This document shows positions 1 through 7,937 of a stretch of DNA of 39,626 nucleotides, piece after piece. The position numbers were made by a program, and so were the translations under genes. The stretch is taken from the NCBI GenBank assembly GCA_944383765.1, contig CALWQT010000018.1, forward strand, positions 1 to 39,626, written 5' to 3'. Position 1 is the stretch's first letter; each line of letters starts with the position of its first letter. The stretch comes from an uncultured Lachnospiraceae bacterium (GTDB taxonomy: Bacteria > Bacillota > Clostridia > Lachnospirales > Lachnospiraceae). The notes beneath the pieces were generated by a model, which saw only the letters and a program-made list of their open reading frames with translations, had not been told where the DNA came from and did no database searches.

Positions 1-8
1 CATAAAAT

Positions 9-53
9 AAACCTCCAAACTGGTAAGTCTATCTTACATCAGTTTGAAGGTTT
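9..53 (-). terminator. Imperfect hairpin downstream of the small DUF6061-like gene
   Basis: AAACCT (9-14), CAAACTG (16-22) and GTAAG (23-27) pair with CTTAC (33-37), CAGTTTG (40-46) and AGGTTT (48-53), leaving a 5-nt loop and small bulges. Read on the minus strand it lies just after the stop codon of the gene at 97-333 and is followed by a T-rich stretch, so a terminator for that gene is the simplest reading. The run of U is broken, so efficiency is uncertain. Confidence 0.5.
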
Positions 54-96
54 ACACAAACTTTGGGATATTCCCAAGCATACTGGCTGCTTGTGG

Positions 97-333
97 TTAT
101 AATTCTAATGAATTTTCCACATCTACCCACATCTGCATAGTACCATCAAGATATAATCTTGCATATTCAAGTGGTTCATCAATGGCAAGTGCGTTTAATG
201 CACAGTCTGATCCGGGTGTGGTTTTTAAATCCTTCTCAGCTTCCCAACAATCAATGCGAAGCATGTAGCCAGCAGAAGTATAAACATCAATACTGTTGCG
301 TTGTGGATTGTATTCTGCAAATATGGTTTTCAT
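97..333 (-). CDS. Small DUF6061-like protein, mobile-element associated
   Basis: 78 aa, no known biochemical role. The start is set by an AAGGAG box 10 nt upstream of the ATG at 333; an ATG 21 nt further upstream overlaps that box and is not used. From memory of the family, the layout (an N-terminal strand pair starting MKTIF, then a conserved segment of the type EPLEYARLYLDG near residues 52-63) resembles the DUF6061 proteins common on conjugative and integrative elements of gut Clostridia. No signal peptide or membrane segment is visible. Its neighbour on the right is mobile-element debris, which supports an element origin. The family call is recollection, not a search result. Confidence 0.6.
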   Translation of the reverse strand: MKTIFAEYNPQRNSIDVYTSAGYMLRIDCWEAEKDLKTTPGSDCALNALAIDEPLEYARLYLDGTMQMWVDVENSLEL

Positions 334-666
334 CGTATCAAATCTCCTTATCATTCAATCAATCATCAGTTACAAAAATCAGAAGCATTTCAATCAGTTC
401 ACCATGTCACTTTTATTTTGTGTTATACTGTTTTATATGATTTTCTTGGTCTCCGCTGCCGCTTCGGTCGGCACAGAGCAGATGTCCACTGGACATCTTG
501 TGCCCTTGTATTTGCCCTTATCAGAGTTCGTAAACATTGGTGGGACGATATAACACAAGGGAAACAATAAGGGAAAGCTCACCTGCGATAAATCCAGTGT
601 TTTCAAGGGGTTGCAGAGAATTTAATAACAAAATATAATAGATATTAAATCTCTTAAAACAGGTGA
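334..666. other. Gene-poor stretch with mobile-element debris
   Basis: I find no convincing gene here. On the minus strand an open frame without a good start runs from about 630 down to a stop near 439 and ends with residues CPVDICSVPTEAAAETKKII. It reads like the C-terminal tail of a decayed mobile-element ORF, but I cannot name the family. Positions 480-498 form a near-perfect 19-bp palindrome (AGATGTCCA, C, TGGACATCT). The right end of this stretch abuts the broken 5' end of the surface-protein gene, so an old rearrangement junction probably lies near 640-670. Confidence 0.4.
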
Positions 667-1818
667 AATCTCAATCGGAATTTAAGTAATACGGATGCGG
701 AAGGAAGGGTTGCGGTAGGTGGGAATGCCACATTAAGCAACTATGGCATCGGCGCTAATATTACTCCCCTGCCTCCAGCCGGCACAGATCCCAGTTTTGT
801 AGTGAATGGGGATTTGAATGTAAATGCAGGCTCCAATGCAAGCGGAAATACGGTGATCAGTCCCACCAGTACGGTAATCAGTTATACCATGGGAAATCCT
901 AATGGGCAGCTGATTGTAGGAACTCCCATCGATTTTGCAGAGGCAGAACGATATTTAAAATGTGCTTCCCTGTTCTGGAATACCCTGGAGGCAAATGGTA
1001 CGGGAGAGATAGTATTCGGTCAGCTGAATCTGACAGGAACAGATCCCGGATTGAATGTATTTCGCTTTGACAGCACGAATATATATGGTACCGGATTATC
1101 ATTAAACCAGTTAAACGGAATCAATATTGTGGCTCCGGCGGAATCTACGATCCTGATCAATGTGACAGGCAGTAATATCCAATATGGCAGCTATCAGATT
1201 TTCCGAAATGGCAGCGGGGCTTCCAGGGAGAATGCCAGAAGAATTTTATGGAACTATCCGGAAGCATTGACCTGGTCTAACAGCACCACAGCAATCTACG
1301 GTTCTGTGTTAGCTCCTTTTGCTGCAGCTAATACAACTTTCAGCCAGATCAACGGGAATATTATGTTTGACAGCTTTTCCGGAAATGCGGAAAGCCACAA
1401 TGAGTTATTTATCGGTGAGCTGCCGGATCCTATGGCCTGTTTTGTGACAAGCAGTACGACGACCAGCAGCAGTACAACAACCAGCAGCACGACGACCAGC
1501 AGCAGTACAACGACCACTAGCACCACCACGACAACGACCAGTACCACTACAACCAGCAGTACTACCACGGTTGCTCCGCTTCCACGATCCCAGGCAATTA
1601 CCGACCTGTTTGAATCGGTGGCTCTGCAGCAGACGGCATTGTCTCATATTCTGAATGCGGAAGGGGAAAAACTTCAGAAAATTTTGTCAGCAGATGTTTC
1701 AGTGGAAAAAATATTATTGACTAATAAATCGGTGGAATCCATGGTAAATTCCGTTGCGGATCTGGAGATGATACTGGAGGATAAACTGAATCTGTTTAAA
1801 GACTGTCATTGCCGATAG
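667..1818 (+). pseudogene. 5'-truncated choice-of-anchor-A surface protein with Ser/Thr tract
   Basis: The frame is open from 667 after a stop at 664-666, giving 383 codons; the first ATG is at 802. The codons upstream of 802 already encode family sequence (NTDAEGRVAVGGN near 688-726), so the true N-terminus, with its expected secretion signal, is missing. The first ~260 codons resemble the choice-of-anchor-A domain of exported Firmicutes surface proteins. A tract of almost only Ser and Thr follows (about 1447-1570), a likely O-glycosylated linker. The last ~80 residues (LSHILNAEGEKLQKIL, then NKSVESMVNSVADLEMIL) resemble a helical tail I associate with spore or surface proteins. An unrecognised start remains possible. 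The glycosyltransferase next door could have modified this protein. Confidence 0.65.
1447..1570 (+). repeat. Degenerate ACN/AGN codon repeat encoding a Ser/Thr tract
   Basis: About 40 consecutive codons are ACG/ACA/ACC/ACT or AGC/AGT, arranged as irregular units of the form SSSTTT, SSTTT and STTTT. Tracts of this kind expand and contract by slippage and typically serve as heavily O-glycosylated stalks. On the opposite strand they create artificial valine/leucine-rich frames. Confidence 0.85.
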
Positions 1819-1844
1819 AATGTATGTAAGCAGGAGGAAAAAGT

Positions 1845-3108
1845 ATGAAGGTTGCCATATTGACCATGTTTTCCGGATTATCAACTACTTATTCTCTGGT
1901 AAATGTTGTGGCAGATCAGCTGAAGATGCTGCTTTCAGCGGATATGGATGTTAAGGTGCTGGTAAGTGAGACCTGCCCGGACCATGAGAGATGGGGGATT
2001 TATGCCGATAAAAGGATTGAATGGGTCAGGATCACGAATACGTGTCATGGCAAACCAATCCACTGGCATGATTATTCCGGCTTTTCCAGAAGCGTGCATG
2101 AGACCTTTTATGATGAGGCAAAAGAAATTGCAAAAGATTTTGTCAGATATTTAAAAGATGTGGACGTATGTATCATGCATGACATTCTTTATCAGGGATG
2201 GCATCTGGTCCACAATATCGCCATCAGAGAGGCACAGAAAAAGCTGCCGGATGTAAGGTTTTTGGAATTTACCCATTCTTTTCCGGTTAACCGGCCAAAG
2301 GAGATGGAGTATCCGTTTTCAGCCAGGTATTCGGATATGCCCCGGACCAAATTTATTTATCCTACCTATTCCGGTATCGCTGCTCTGGCAAAACAGTATG
2401 ACATTCCGGAAGGGAAATGTGCTGTGGTGTATAATACCATTCCACTGATTGAGTCCATGAGTCAGGATGTGCAGAACGTAGCGGAGCACATGGACTTGCT
2501 GAGCGGGGAAATCCTGATCGTTTATCCGGGCCGGTTAACAACAGGTAAGAGATTTGAGAAGACAGCAGCCCTGGCGGGAGCCATAAAGAAAAAAACGGAA
2601 AAGAGTACGAAGGTTATTTTCTGCGATTTTCCCAGTGCAGATATTCCCAGTGGGATCTACAAGGAAATGATACGGACAGAAGGGAAAAAATACGGACTTT
2701 CTCAGGAAGATATGCTGTTTACGTCGGATGTGGGATATCCGGATGGATTTCCCAGGCAGGGAGTTCTGGAATCATTTACTTTATCCAATCTGTTTATCTG
2801 TCCATCCTATTCCGAATCCTTTGGACTGACCGTTCTGGAAGCGGGAAGCAGGGGAAATTTTCTTGTCCTGAATGAGGCGGTTCCTGCTTTGAAAGAGCTG
2901 GGAAATGCGCTGGGACGGGAGAAATTTCGGATATGATACCCATGAAACCTATCATCCGTCTGAGCAGGCATATTATGAGGAAAACGGGGAACGGATCGTG
3001 AATCTGATGCGGGAGGACAGATGCGTCAATGCTAAGACCATCATACGAAATCAGTATCATCTTCAGTGGATCAGCAGAAATCAGCTGATGCCTCTGCTGG
3101 AGCCGTAA
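1845..3108 (+). pseudogene. GT4-type glycosyltransferase, frameshifted near its 3' end
   Basis: The first frame (1845-2936, 363 aa) has a good AGGAGG box 7 nt before the ATG. It shows a two-lobe GT-B glycosyltransferase: an N-terminal lobe starting MKVAILTMFSG, then YPGRLTTGKRFE near residue 227, and the donor-binding CPSYSESFGLTVLEAGSRG near residue 317, whose glutamates are typical of family 4. The frame breaks at about 2899. The other frame continues with MRWDGRNFGYDTHETYHPSEQ and ends at 3108, which is what would be expected after PALKELG. A small indel has therefore split one gene; a sequencing error is the alternative. The gene follows the Ser/Thr-rich surface protein, so glycosylation of that protein is a reasonable inference. 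Confidence 0.75.
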
Positions 3109-3125
3109 AATAATCCTTCTTTTTC

Positions 3126-3153
3126 TTTACAGAAACCTGTGATATGGTAGAAT
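3126..3153 (+). promoter_or_regulatory. Sigma-A-type promoter for the NifX-FKBP fusion gene
   Basis: TTTACA (3126-3131), a 16-bp spacer and TAGAAT (3148-3153). The expected start of transcription falls at about 3160, immediately before the perfect hairpin at 3163-3194. Confidence 0.6.
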
Positions 3154-3162
3154 AGAAAAATA

Positions 3163-3194
3163 TGGAGATATGGACTTTCTGCTCCATATCTCCA
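3163..3194 (+). promoter_or_regulatory. Perfect 12-bp hairpin at the extreme 5' end of the mRNA
   Basis: TGGAGATATGGA pairs perfectly with TCCATATCTCCA around an 8-nt loop. No U-run follows, so it is not an intrinsic terminator. Its place between the promoter and the ribosome binding site (GAAGGGG, before ATG 3222) suits a 5' mRNA-stabilising stem or a repressor operator. Confidence 0.6.
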
Positions 3195-3221
3195 ATAAGC
3201 AGGAAAGAAGGGGAAGAACAG

Positions 3222-4052
3222 ATGAAGATAGCAGTAACGTATGATAATGGAAATGTGTTCCAGCATTTTGGAAAAACGGAGTTTTTCAAAGTATATGAAG
3301 TGGAGAACGGCCAGGTAATCTCCAGTGAAGTGATCAGTTCCAACGGGGAAGGGCACAGCGCACTGGCGAAACTGTTAAGCGGTGAGCTGGTCAATGTGCT
3401 GATCTGCGGCGGGATTGGCGATGGAGCCCAGTCTGCGCTGTCAGGAGTCGGTGTTCTGGTGTGCTCCGGTGCGGAAGGCGATGCGGACCAGGCAGTAGAA
3501 GCTTATCTGAGAGGAGAGCTGGTATCCTGCGGAGTTAACTGTGACCATCACGGGGAAGGTCATTCCTGCAGCGGTGACTGCGGAAGCGGATGCGGAGGTT
3601 CCTGCGGATCTCATGTGGCCCTGACCGGACGGAATGTGGGAAAAGTCTGCCGTACCCATTACAGGGGAACCTTCAATGACGGAACCCAGTTTGATTCCTC
3701 CTATGACCGTGGGGAGCCCCTGGAATTTATTTGCGGAGCCGGTCAGATGATCCGAGGGTTTGATGCGGCAGTGGCAGATATGGAAGTAGGTCAGGTGGTA
3801 GAGATCCATCTGATGCCGGAAGAGGCCTATGGCTACGCAGATCCGGAGAATATCTTTACCACTGAAACCGCAGACGTTCCCGGTTCCGAGGAGCTGGAAG
3901 TAGGGCAGCAGGTTTATCTGAGCAACCAGTATGGCCAGCCTTTCCCGGTTAAGGTGACGGCAAAAGATGACACTACCATTACGTTTGATGCCAATCATGA
4001 GATGGCGGGAAAAGAACTGAATTTCCAGATTGAACTGGTAGAGGTGGAATAA
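3222..4052 (+). CDS. NifX-like (dinitrogenase FeMo-cofactor) domain fused to FKBP/SlyD-type prolyl isomerase
   Basis: 276 aa. Translation starts at the ATG at 3222 (MKIAVTYDNG), 10 nt after an AAGGGG box; an in-frame ATG at 3162 precedes the likely transcription start and lacks a ribosome site. Residues 1-100 match the NifX/NifB C-terminal cofactor-binding fold (CGGIGDGA at 62-69). Residues 103-131 are a Cys/His-rich linker with six cysteines and four histidines, reminiscent of the metal-binding tail of SlyD. Residues 135-276 carry the FKBP signature (DGTQFDSS at 153-160, GQMIRGFD at 174-181, EEAYGY at 200-205), with room for the SlyD insert-in-flap domain. A cytosolic metal- or cofactor-handling chaperone and peptidyl-prolyl isomerase is a fair inference; the substrate is unknown. 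Confidence 0.85.
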   Translation: MKIAVTYDNGNVFQHFGKTEFFKVYEVENGQVISSEVISSNGEGHSALAKLLSGELVNVLICGGIGDGAQSALSGVGVLVCSGAEGDADQAVEAYLRGELVSCGVNCDHHGEGHSCSGDCGSGCGGSCGSHVALTGRNVGKVCRTHYRGTFNDGTQFDSSYDRGEPLEFICGAGQMIRGFDAAVADMEVGQVVEIHLMPEEAYGYADPENIFTTETADVPGSEELEVGQQVYLSNQYGQPFPVKVTAKDDTTITFDANHEMAGKELNFQIELVEVE

Positions 4053-4055
4053 AGA

Positions 4056-4096
4056 AAATCAGGGGGCTGATCGGAAACAGATCAGTCCCCTGATTT
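4056..4096. terminator. Bidirectional terminator between convergent genes
   Basis: A 17-nt arm, AAATCAGGGGGCTGATC (4056-4072), pairs with 4080-4096 around a 7-nt loop, with one G-T pair. It is flanked by A and T runs, so it can serve both the fusion gene and the dehydrogenase on the other strand. Confidence 0.85.
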
Positions 4097-4113
4097 ATAA
4101 TACCGGAGAACAA

Positions 4114-5094
4114 TTACAATTCACATTCACAATTCCGGCCTTCGTACATATCCACTAGACCGGAAATTCCACATCTTACCATACTGTCTGTATTGATATC
4201 TGTATAAAAGGCCATATGCTGAGTCAGGACAACATTTGGAAACTGCCTGAGATAAGCCATCTGGCGGTTTTTAATGATATCATTGATCCGGCTCTGATGG
4301 TAAATGCCGTTTTCGTTTGCAAATACGTCCATGGCTACAGCGCCAATCTGTTCGGTTTCAATTCCGCTGGTAAGGGCCTCAATATCAGTGAGTTCGCCTC
4401 TGGACGCATTTACGATTACAACACCTTTCTTCATTTTGCTGATGGAATCCGCATTGATCAAGGCTCTGGACTCTTCTGTGAGCGGTACATGCAGGGTAAT
4501 AATATCGCTGCTGCCCAATAACGTATCAAGACTGACATATTCAGCCATAGCTTTCACAGTATCTGAAGGATAAGGGTCATAGGCAAGAATCTTACATCCG
4601 AAACCGCCAAGAATCTTTATGACAGCCTGGCCAATCTTACCGGTACCGATTACACCGACTGTCATTGTTCCCAGTTCTTTTCCCAGAAGGCCATTTAAGG
4701 AATAATCATTGACACCCTGGCGCCACATAGCCGGTTTATATTTCCTTAAAGCAAGTAACATGAGCATGACCGTGAATTCTGCTACCCCGTTGGGAGGATA
4801 ATTGGCATTGCAAACCCGGAGACCGGCTGATTTTGCATAATTCAGATCAATGTGGTTAAAGCCGACTGTGCGGGTAGATAAAAAATGAACGCCGGCCTGT
4901 TTCAGCGCATCCACGATTTCGGGGGTAATATTGCTGCGCCCGAGAATGGAGACACCGTCCACACCATTCAGTTCCTGGACTGTGTGAGAGTCCAGATTAT
5001 TCTGGGAAGTTTCTACTTCGATGTTGTAAGCCTGAGCGTATTTTTTGATGGAATCCAGTTCGTCATTTCTGACTTCATACATTTTGATTTTCAT
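4114..5094 (-). CDS. D-isomer-specific 2-hydroxyacid dehydrogenase (D-lactate dehydrogenase/VanH-like)
   Basis: 326 aa cytosolic NAD-dependent oxidoreductase that interconverts a 2-keto acid (probably pyruvate) and a D-2-hydroxy acid. The Rossmann motif GTGKIG is at residues 150-155. The catalytic set of the family is present: Arg in NASRGE (R232), Glu near E261 and His in TQHMAF (H293). The N-terminal half (TVGFNHIDL at 76-84) is typical of the D-LDH/VanH branch. The ATG at 5094 follows GAGGTG by 4 nt; an ATG 12 nt upstream would overlap that box. The gene starts 23 bp after the stop of a WYL regulator on the same strand, so the two probably form an operon. There are no VanA/VanX genes here, so a fermentative role is more likely than vancomycin resistance. 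Confidence 0.85.
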   Translation of the reverse strand: MKIKMYEVRNDELDSIKKYAQAYNIEVETSQNNLDSHTVQELNGVDGVSILGRSNITPEIVDALKQAGVHFLSTRTVGFNHIDLNYAKSAGLRVCNANYPPNGVAEFTVMLMLLALRKYKPAMWRQGVNDYSLNGLLGKELGTMTVGVIGTGKIGQAVIKILGGFGCKILAYDPYPSDTVKAMAEYVSLDTLLGSSDIITLHVPLTEESRALINADSISKMKKGVVIVNASRGELTDIEALTSGIETEQIGAVAMDVFANENGIYHQSRINDIIKNRQMAYLRQFPNVVLTQHMAFYTDINTDSMVRCGISGLVDMYEGRNCECEL

Positions 5095-5117
5095 ACAGCA
5101 CCTCATAAATTTAATCG

Positions 5118-6107
5118 TTATTGATACATCTGCATCTGCTTTGAAAGTATTTCTTCCATATCTTTTACCACATCCTCAGGATCTGTGATTTTCACACTGG
5201 TGCCAAGACCGATGATCCATCCCAGAAACTGATGGCTCGGAATAACTTCCACATGGGCAGTGAAATGCTCTTCATCTTTACGCAGTATTACAGTATTTTG
5301 TCCAAAGCGATCGATGATAATACCGGCCATACGATTATGGCATTCTAAGGTAACACGCTTGGATTCTCCGCCCAGCATGCCGAAAAGACTGCGGGAATAT
5401 GCGGTAATATTCAGATGCCTCATGGTTTCTTGCCCCTTCCTCTTTTCAGGGGAAGGAGAAATATCAAGCATTTTGTCAACGCGGAAGTGTTTAATCATTT
5501 CAGAATCAAAGTCATAACCGATCATATAGTAGTTTTCATGATCCCAGACAAGATACCAGGGGCTGATCTGATAGCGCTGTCCATTGTGGCGCAACTCACG
5601 TTTTTTATCAGGAGTCCACTGGAAATACTGGAATGAAATCTGCTTATCATCATTGATGGCAGAATGAATGCGGTCCACATTGATCAGGATGCTTTCATTC
5701 ATGGTTTTTATGCGACCGGCCGTAATGACCTGACGGTGAAGCTGCCTGGCTTCCTGCTCACTGACCAGGGATTCTAATTTTTTGATCAGAGCGTTTGATT
5801 TCTTTTCTGTTATAAATCTGGCAGCCTGAACAGAATCAACCAGAAGTTTCAGTTCAGCAAGTTCAAAGTTTCTGGATGCCAGGTAATAAACAACAGTTTT
5901 GCCCTTCTGTTCACTGACAAGGTCAAGTCCGTAATGTCTGAGCTCTTCAAAATCAAGATATAACGTCTTGCGATCAGCATTGACTCCATAACCATTCAAA
6001 TGACCTGTGATCTCTGCGAGAGTAAGTCCGTGGTGGTCATCGGTTTTTTCCATAAATATTTTTGCCAGATAAAGAAGTTTTAATTTCTGATTACTTCCCT
6101 TTGCCAT
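5118..6107 (-). CDS. WYL-domain transcriptional regulator
   Basis: 329 aa. An N-terminal DeoR-like winged helix-turn-helix (residues ~8-80, NADRKTLYLDFEELRHYG) is followed by a WYL ligand-sensing domain (~140-220, with YQISPWYLVWD and HFRVDKM) and a C-terminal WCX-like extension. WYL proteins commonly sense nucleotides or nucleic acid fragments and act as repressors or activators. The initiating ATG lies 8 nt after a GGGAGGCGG box. The gene is first in a probable operon with the 2-hydroxyacid dehydrogenase, so control of that gene and of its own transcription is a fair guess. A TATAAT -10 sequence lies at 6155-6160 on the minus strand; I do not see a well-placed -35. Confidence 0.85.
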   Translation of the reverse strand: MAKGSNQKLKLLYLAKIFMEKTDDHHGLTLAEITGHLNGYGVNADRKTLYLDFEELRHYGLDLVSEQKGKTVVYYLASRNFELAELKLLVDSVQAARFITEKKSNALIKKLESLVSEQEARQLHRQVITAGRIKTMNESILINVDRIHSAINDDKQISFQYFQWTPDKKRELRHNGQRYQISPWYLVWDHENYYMIGYDFDSEMIKHFRVDKMLDISPSPEKRKGQETMRHLNITAYSRSLFGMLGGESKRVTLECHNRMAGIIIDRFGQNTVILRKDEEHFTAHVEVIPSHQFLGWIIGLGTSVKITDPEDVVKDMEEILSKQMQMYQ

Positions 6108-6287
6108 GAAAGATTCCGCCTCCCGGATGCATGCTGTAACAATGATACAGGGCCATTATATCATGGAAGAAGAATTTTGGATATCAAATTTGCATCTAGG
6201 GAGTTTTTTCACTCCTGTTTTCTGGTATTTTAAATATAGGCAAGGAAGAGATGTATGATTTTATATACAGAACAGGAGGAAATAATA

Positions 6288-6608
6288 ATGTCAACAATTT
6301 ATTTCACACTTACAGGCACAAAATATCATCATGGAAACGATTTTTTAAAACCTGGGATGAAAGTGATGTTAGAGAAAGAACCAGATAACAAGCACGACAG
6401 AGAGGCAATCGCGGTTAAACTGGAAGGTCTTGGGTGTATTGGCTATGTGGCAAACAGTCCTTACACAGTACAGGGAGAGAGCTACAGTGCTGGCAGACTT
6501 TATGACAAGATAGGAGATCGTGCTTTTGGGAAAGTAATGTATGTAATGCCTACAGGGGTGCTTTGCAGGCTTAGTAAAAAATCTCTTACAGGAGAAGAGA
6601 TAAACTAA
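6288..6608 (+). CDS. HIRAN-domain protein
   Basis: 106 aa, starting at the ATG at 6288, 8 nt after AGGAGG; an upstream in-frame ATG at 6255 has no ribosome site. The core, with FLKPGMKVMLEKEPDNKHDREAIAV-like sequence from about residue 17 and GCIGYVANSP near residue 48, matches the stand-alone HIRAN domain, a small beta-barrel. In the fork-remodelling helicases HLTF and Rad5 the domain binds DNA 3' ends; stand-alone bacterial copies are thought to act in DNA repair or stress, but their role is not established. No partner gene is fused or overlapping. Confidence 0.8.
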   Translation: MSTIYFTLTGTKYHHGNDFLKPGMKVMLEKEPDNKHDREAIAVKLEGLGCIGYVANSPYTVQGESYSAGRLYDKIGDRAFGKVMYVMPTGVLCRLSKKSLTGEEIN

Positions 6609-6675
6609 AAGAGATGGTTTTCATGTCCGATTATATGTTATACTGTAAGCAGTTTGTAAGATAAAGGAGCTGCTT

Positions 6676-7017
6676 ATGAACATACAGATTTTCGGAAGTA
6701 AAAAAGATTTTGATACCAAGAAAGCGGATCGTTATTTCAAAGAGCGGGGAATTAAGGTTCAGTTTATCGATATGAAGGAAAAGGGCATGAGCAAGGGAGA
6801 ATTTACCTCGATTTGCCAGGCCGTTGGCGGATATCAGAATCTGATCGATCCGAATTGCAAGGATAAGGATCTTCTTGCGTTGATTACCTATATTGCGGAA
6901 GAGGATAAGGTGGAAAAGATTCTGGAAAATCAGAAGATCATCAGGACGCCTGTGGTTCGTAACGGCAGGCAGGCGACTGTAGGATATCAGCCGGATGTCT
7001 GGAAGGGATGGAAATAA
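6676..7017 (+). CDS. ArsC/Spx-family thioredoxin-fold protein lacking the active-site cysteine
   Basis: 113 aa, full length for the family. The fold signature is clear: an N-terminal strand, a loop KKDFDTKKADRYFKERG (9-25), IDMKEKGMSKGEF, and near the C-terminus IRTPVVRNGRQATVG, where the conserved RTPVVR strand is retained. In active arsenate reductases and in Spx the loop has a nucleophilic Cys (KCxDTKK-type in related clostridial proteins, from memory). Here Asp11, codon GAT at 6706-6708, takes that place, so reductase chemistry is unlikely. A regulatory or binding role, as in Spx-like proteins, is possible. An extended -10 (TATACT, 6639-6644) lies upstream, and the ribosome site is AAAGGAG. 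Confidence 0.75.
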   Translation: MNIQIFGSKKDFDTKKADRYFKERGIKVQFIDMKEKGMSKGEFTSICQAVGGYQNLIDPNCKDKDLLALITYIAEEDKVEKILENQKIIRTPVVRNGRQATVGYQPDVWKGWK

Positions 7018-7149
7018 TCAGGTGAGCTACCAGACCAGGTGGAACTGAGACAAATTTTGGGGAATTTTAAAATACTGTGCAACGGATTGGGATTTAATAA
7101 GGCTGAGGAGATCTGTAATCCGATTGCTGATATGAAAGAAAAAGATTGA
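7018..7149 (+). pseudogene. Possible 43-codon coding remnant directly after the ArsC-like gene
   Basis: The reading frame continues past the ArsC-family stop for 43 codons with sequence that looks protein-like (LGNFKILCNGLGFNK, then EEICNPIADMKEKD) and stops at 7147-7149. No ATG start with a ribosome site exists, so it may be a decayed gene end. I do not recognise it, and chance is possible. Confidence 0.25.
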
Positions 7150-7163
7150 TGAGGAATTAAACG

Positions 7164-7892
7164 ATGAAAGAATTAAGAAATCAATTAGATATGCTTGTAA
7201 ATGAGTTTGATGGAGATAGAAATATAATCGAGGTAATAAAAAAAGAAAAAGCAGTTTTTCCTTTTAGCGTAGAAGGGAAAATACTTGCATATTTATTAGC
7301 AACGCAAACTATCAATTATGAAAAGTATATGGAATTACATAATGAATATGCAAAAAGGAATCAGTATTTAGATTTATTTGATATGTCACCACGTACGTTT
7401 GGTGAAACATGGGGGGAAAAACATATATTAGGATTATTCCCGGAATTTGTAAAAGCTACGAAGGAAAATGTATCATCAATTTATCCTGATTTTGATGGTG
7501 AGTTTGATTTATGGATCGATGGAATAAGAGTTGAGGTAAAAGCTTGTAGAGCTAACAGTACAAAGACAGGTGGAAGTCTTGCCAGTAGAGCATATCTTCA
7601 TTCAGAGGCAGTAGCTAATTCATTTAAGTATCATTATCAGCAGTTAAAACCTTCTTGTTGTGATGTATTTATTTGGATTGGAGTATGTCGAGACGATTTA
7701 TTATACTGGGTACTCACAAGTGATGAATTACAAAGGACTGGGAAATTAGGTTCTCAGCACAGAAATGAAAATACTGGGGTTATCGGTATAGAAGTATTTG
7801 AAGGTCAGGTGTTTATGACCGAAGAAGAATTAAGACCTTTTTTGGTAGAAGAAAAAGATGTTCTTAATGCAGTAAAAAGAAAAGGAAAATAA
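7164..7892 (+). CDS. Putative type II restriction endonuclease, PD-(D/E)XK fold
   Basis: 242 aa; the ATG follows GAGG by 9 nt. The central segment has the spacing of a PD-(D/E)XK nuclease: Asp115 in GEFDLWIDG, then Glu124-Val-Lys126 in RVEVKA. These residues would bind Mg2+ and cut the phosphodiester bond. Around them are the conserved-looking GETWGEKH (80-87) and a beta/alpha segment CCDVFIWIGV. It converges on a DNA adenine methyltransferase across a shared terminator, the classic layout of a restriction-modification pair, which is the main reason for the call. Specificity cannot be read from sequence. The gene is AT-richer than its neighbours, as expected for a transferred R-M system. Confidence 0.7.
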   Translation: MKELRNQLDMLVNEFDGDRNIIEVIKKEKAVFPFSVEGKILAYLLATQTINYEKYMELHNEYAKRNQYLDLFDMSPRTFGETWGEKHILGLFPEFVKATKENVSSIYPDFDGEFDLWIDGIRVEVKACRANSTKTGGSLASRAYLHSEAVANSFKYHYQQLKPSCCDVFIWIGVCRDDLLYWVLTSDELQRTGKLGSQHRNENTGVIGIEVFEGQVFMTEEELRPFLVEEKDVLNAVKRKGK

Positions 7893-7899
7893 AAGTAAT

Positions 7900-7929
7900 G
7901 AGCCAATGTTCATTTTAAGACATTGGCTC
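7900..7929. terminator. Bidirectional terminator between restriction and modification genes
   Basis: GAGCCAATGT (7900-7909) pairs perfectly with ACATTGGCTC (7920-7929). T-rich sequence follows on the plus strand, and on the minus strand the hairpin is followed by a weaker T-rich stretch. Confidence 0.85.
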
Positions 7930-7937
7930 CCTTTGTT

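Noticed and set aside
1296..1568. Minus-strand frame rich in Val and Leu that looks like a membrane protein
   Set aside because: It is only the reverse complement of the Ser/Thr codon tract of the surface-protein gene; no ribosome site.
4114..5094. VanH of a vancomycin-resistance operon
   Set aside because: No VanA-type ligase, VanX or two-component genes are adjacent; the partner is a WYL regulator.
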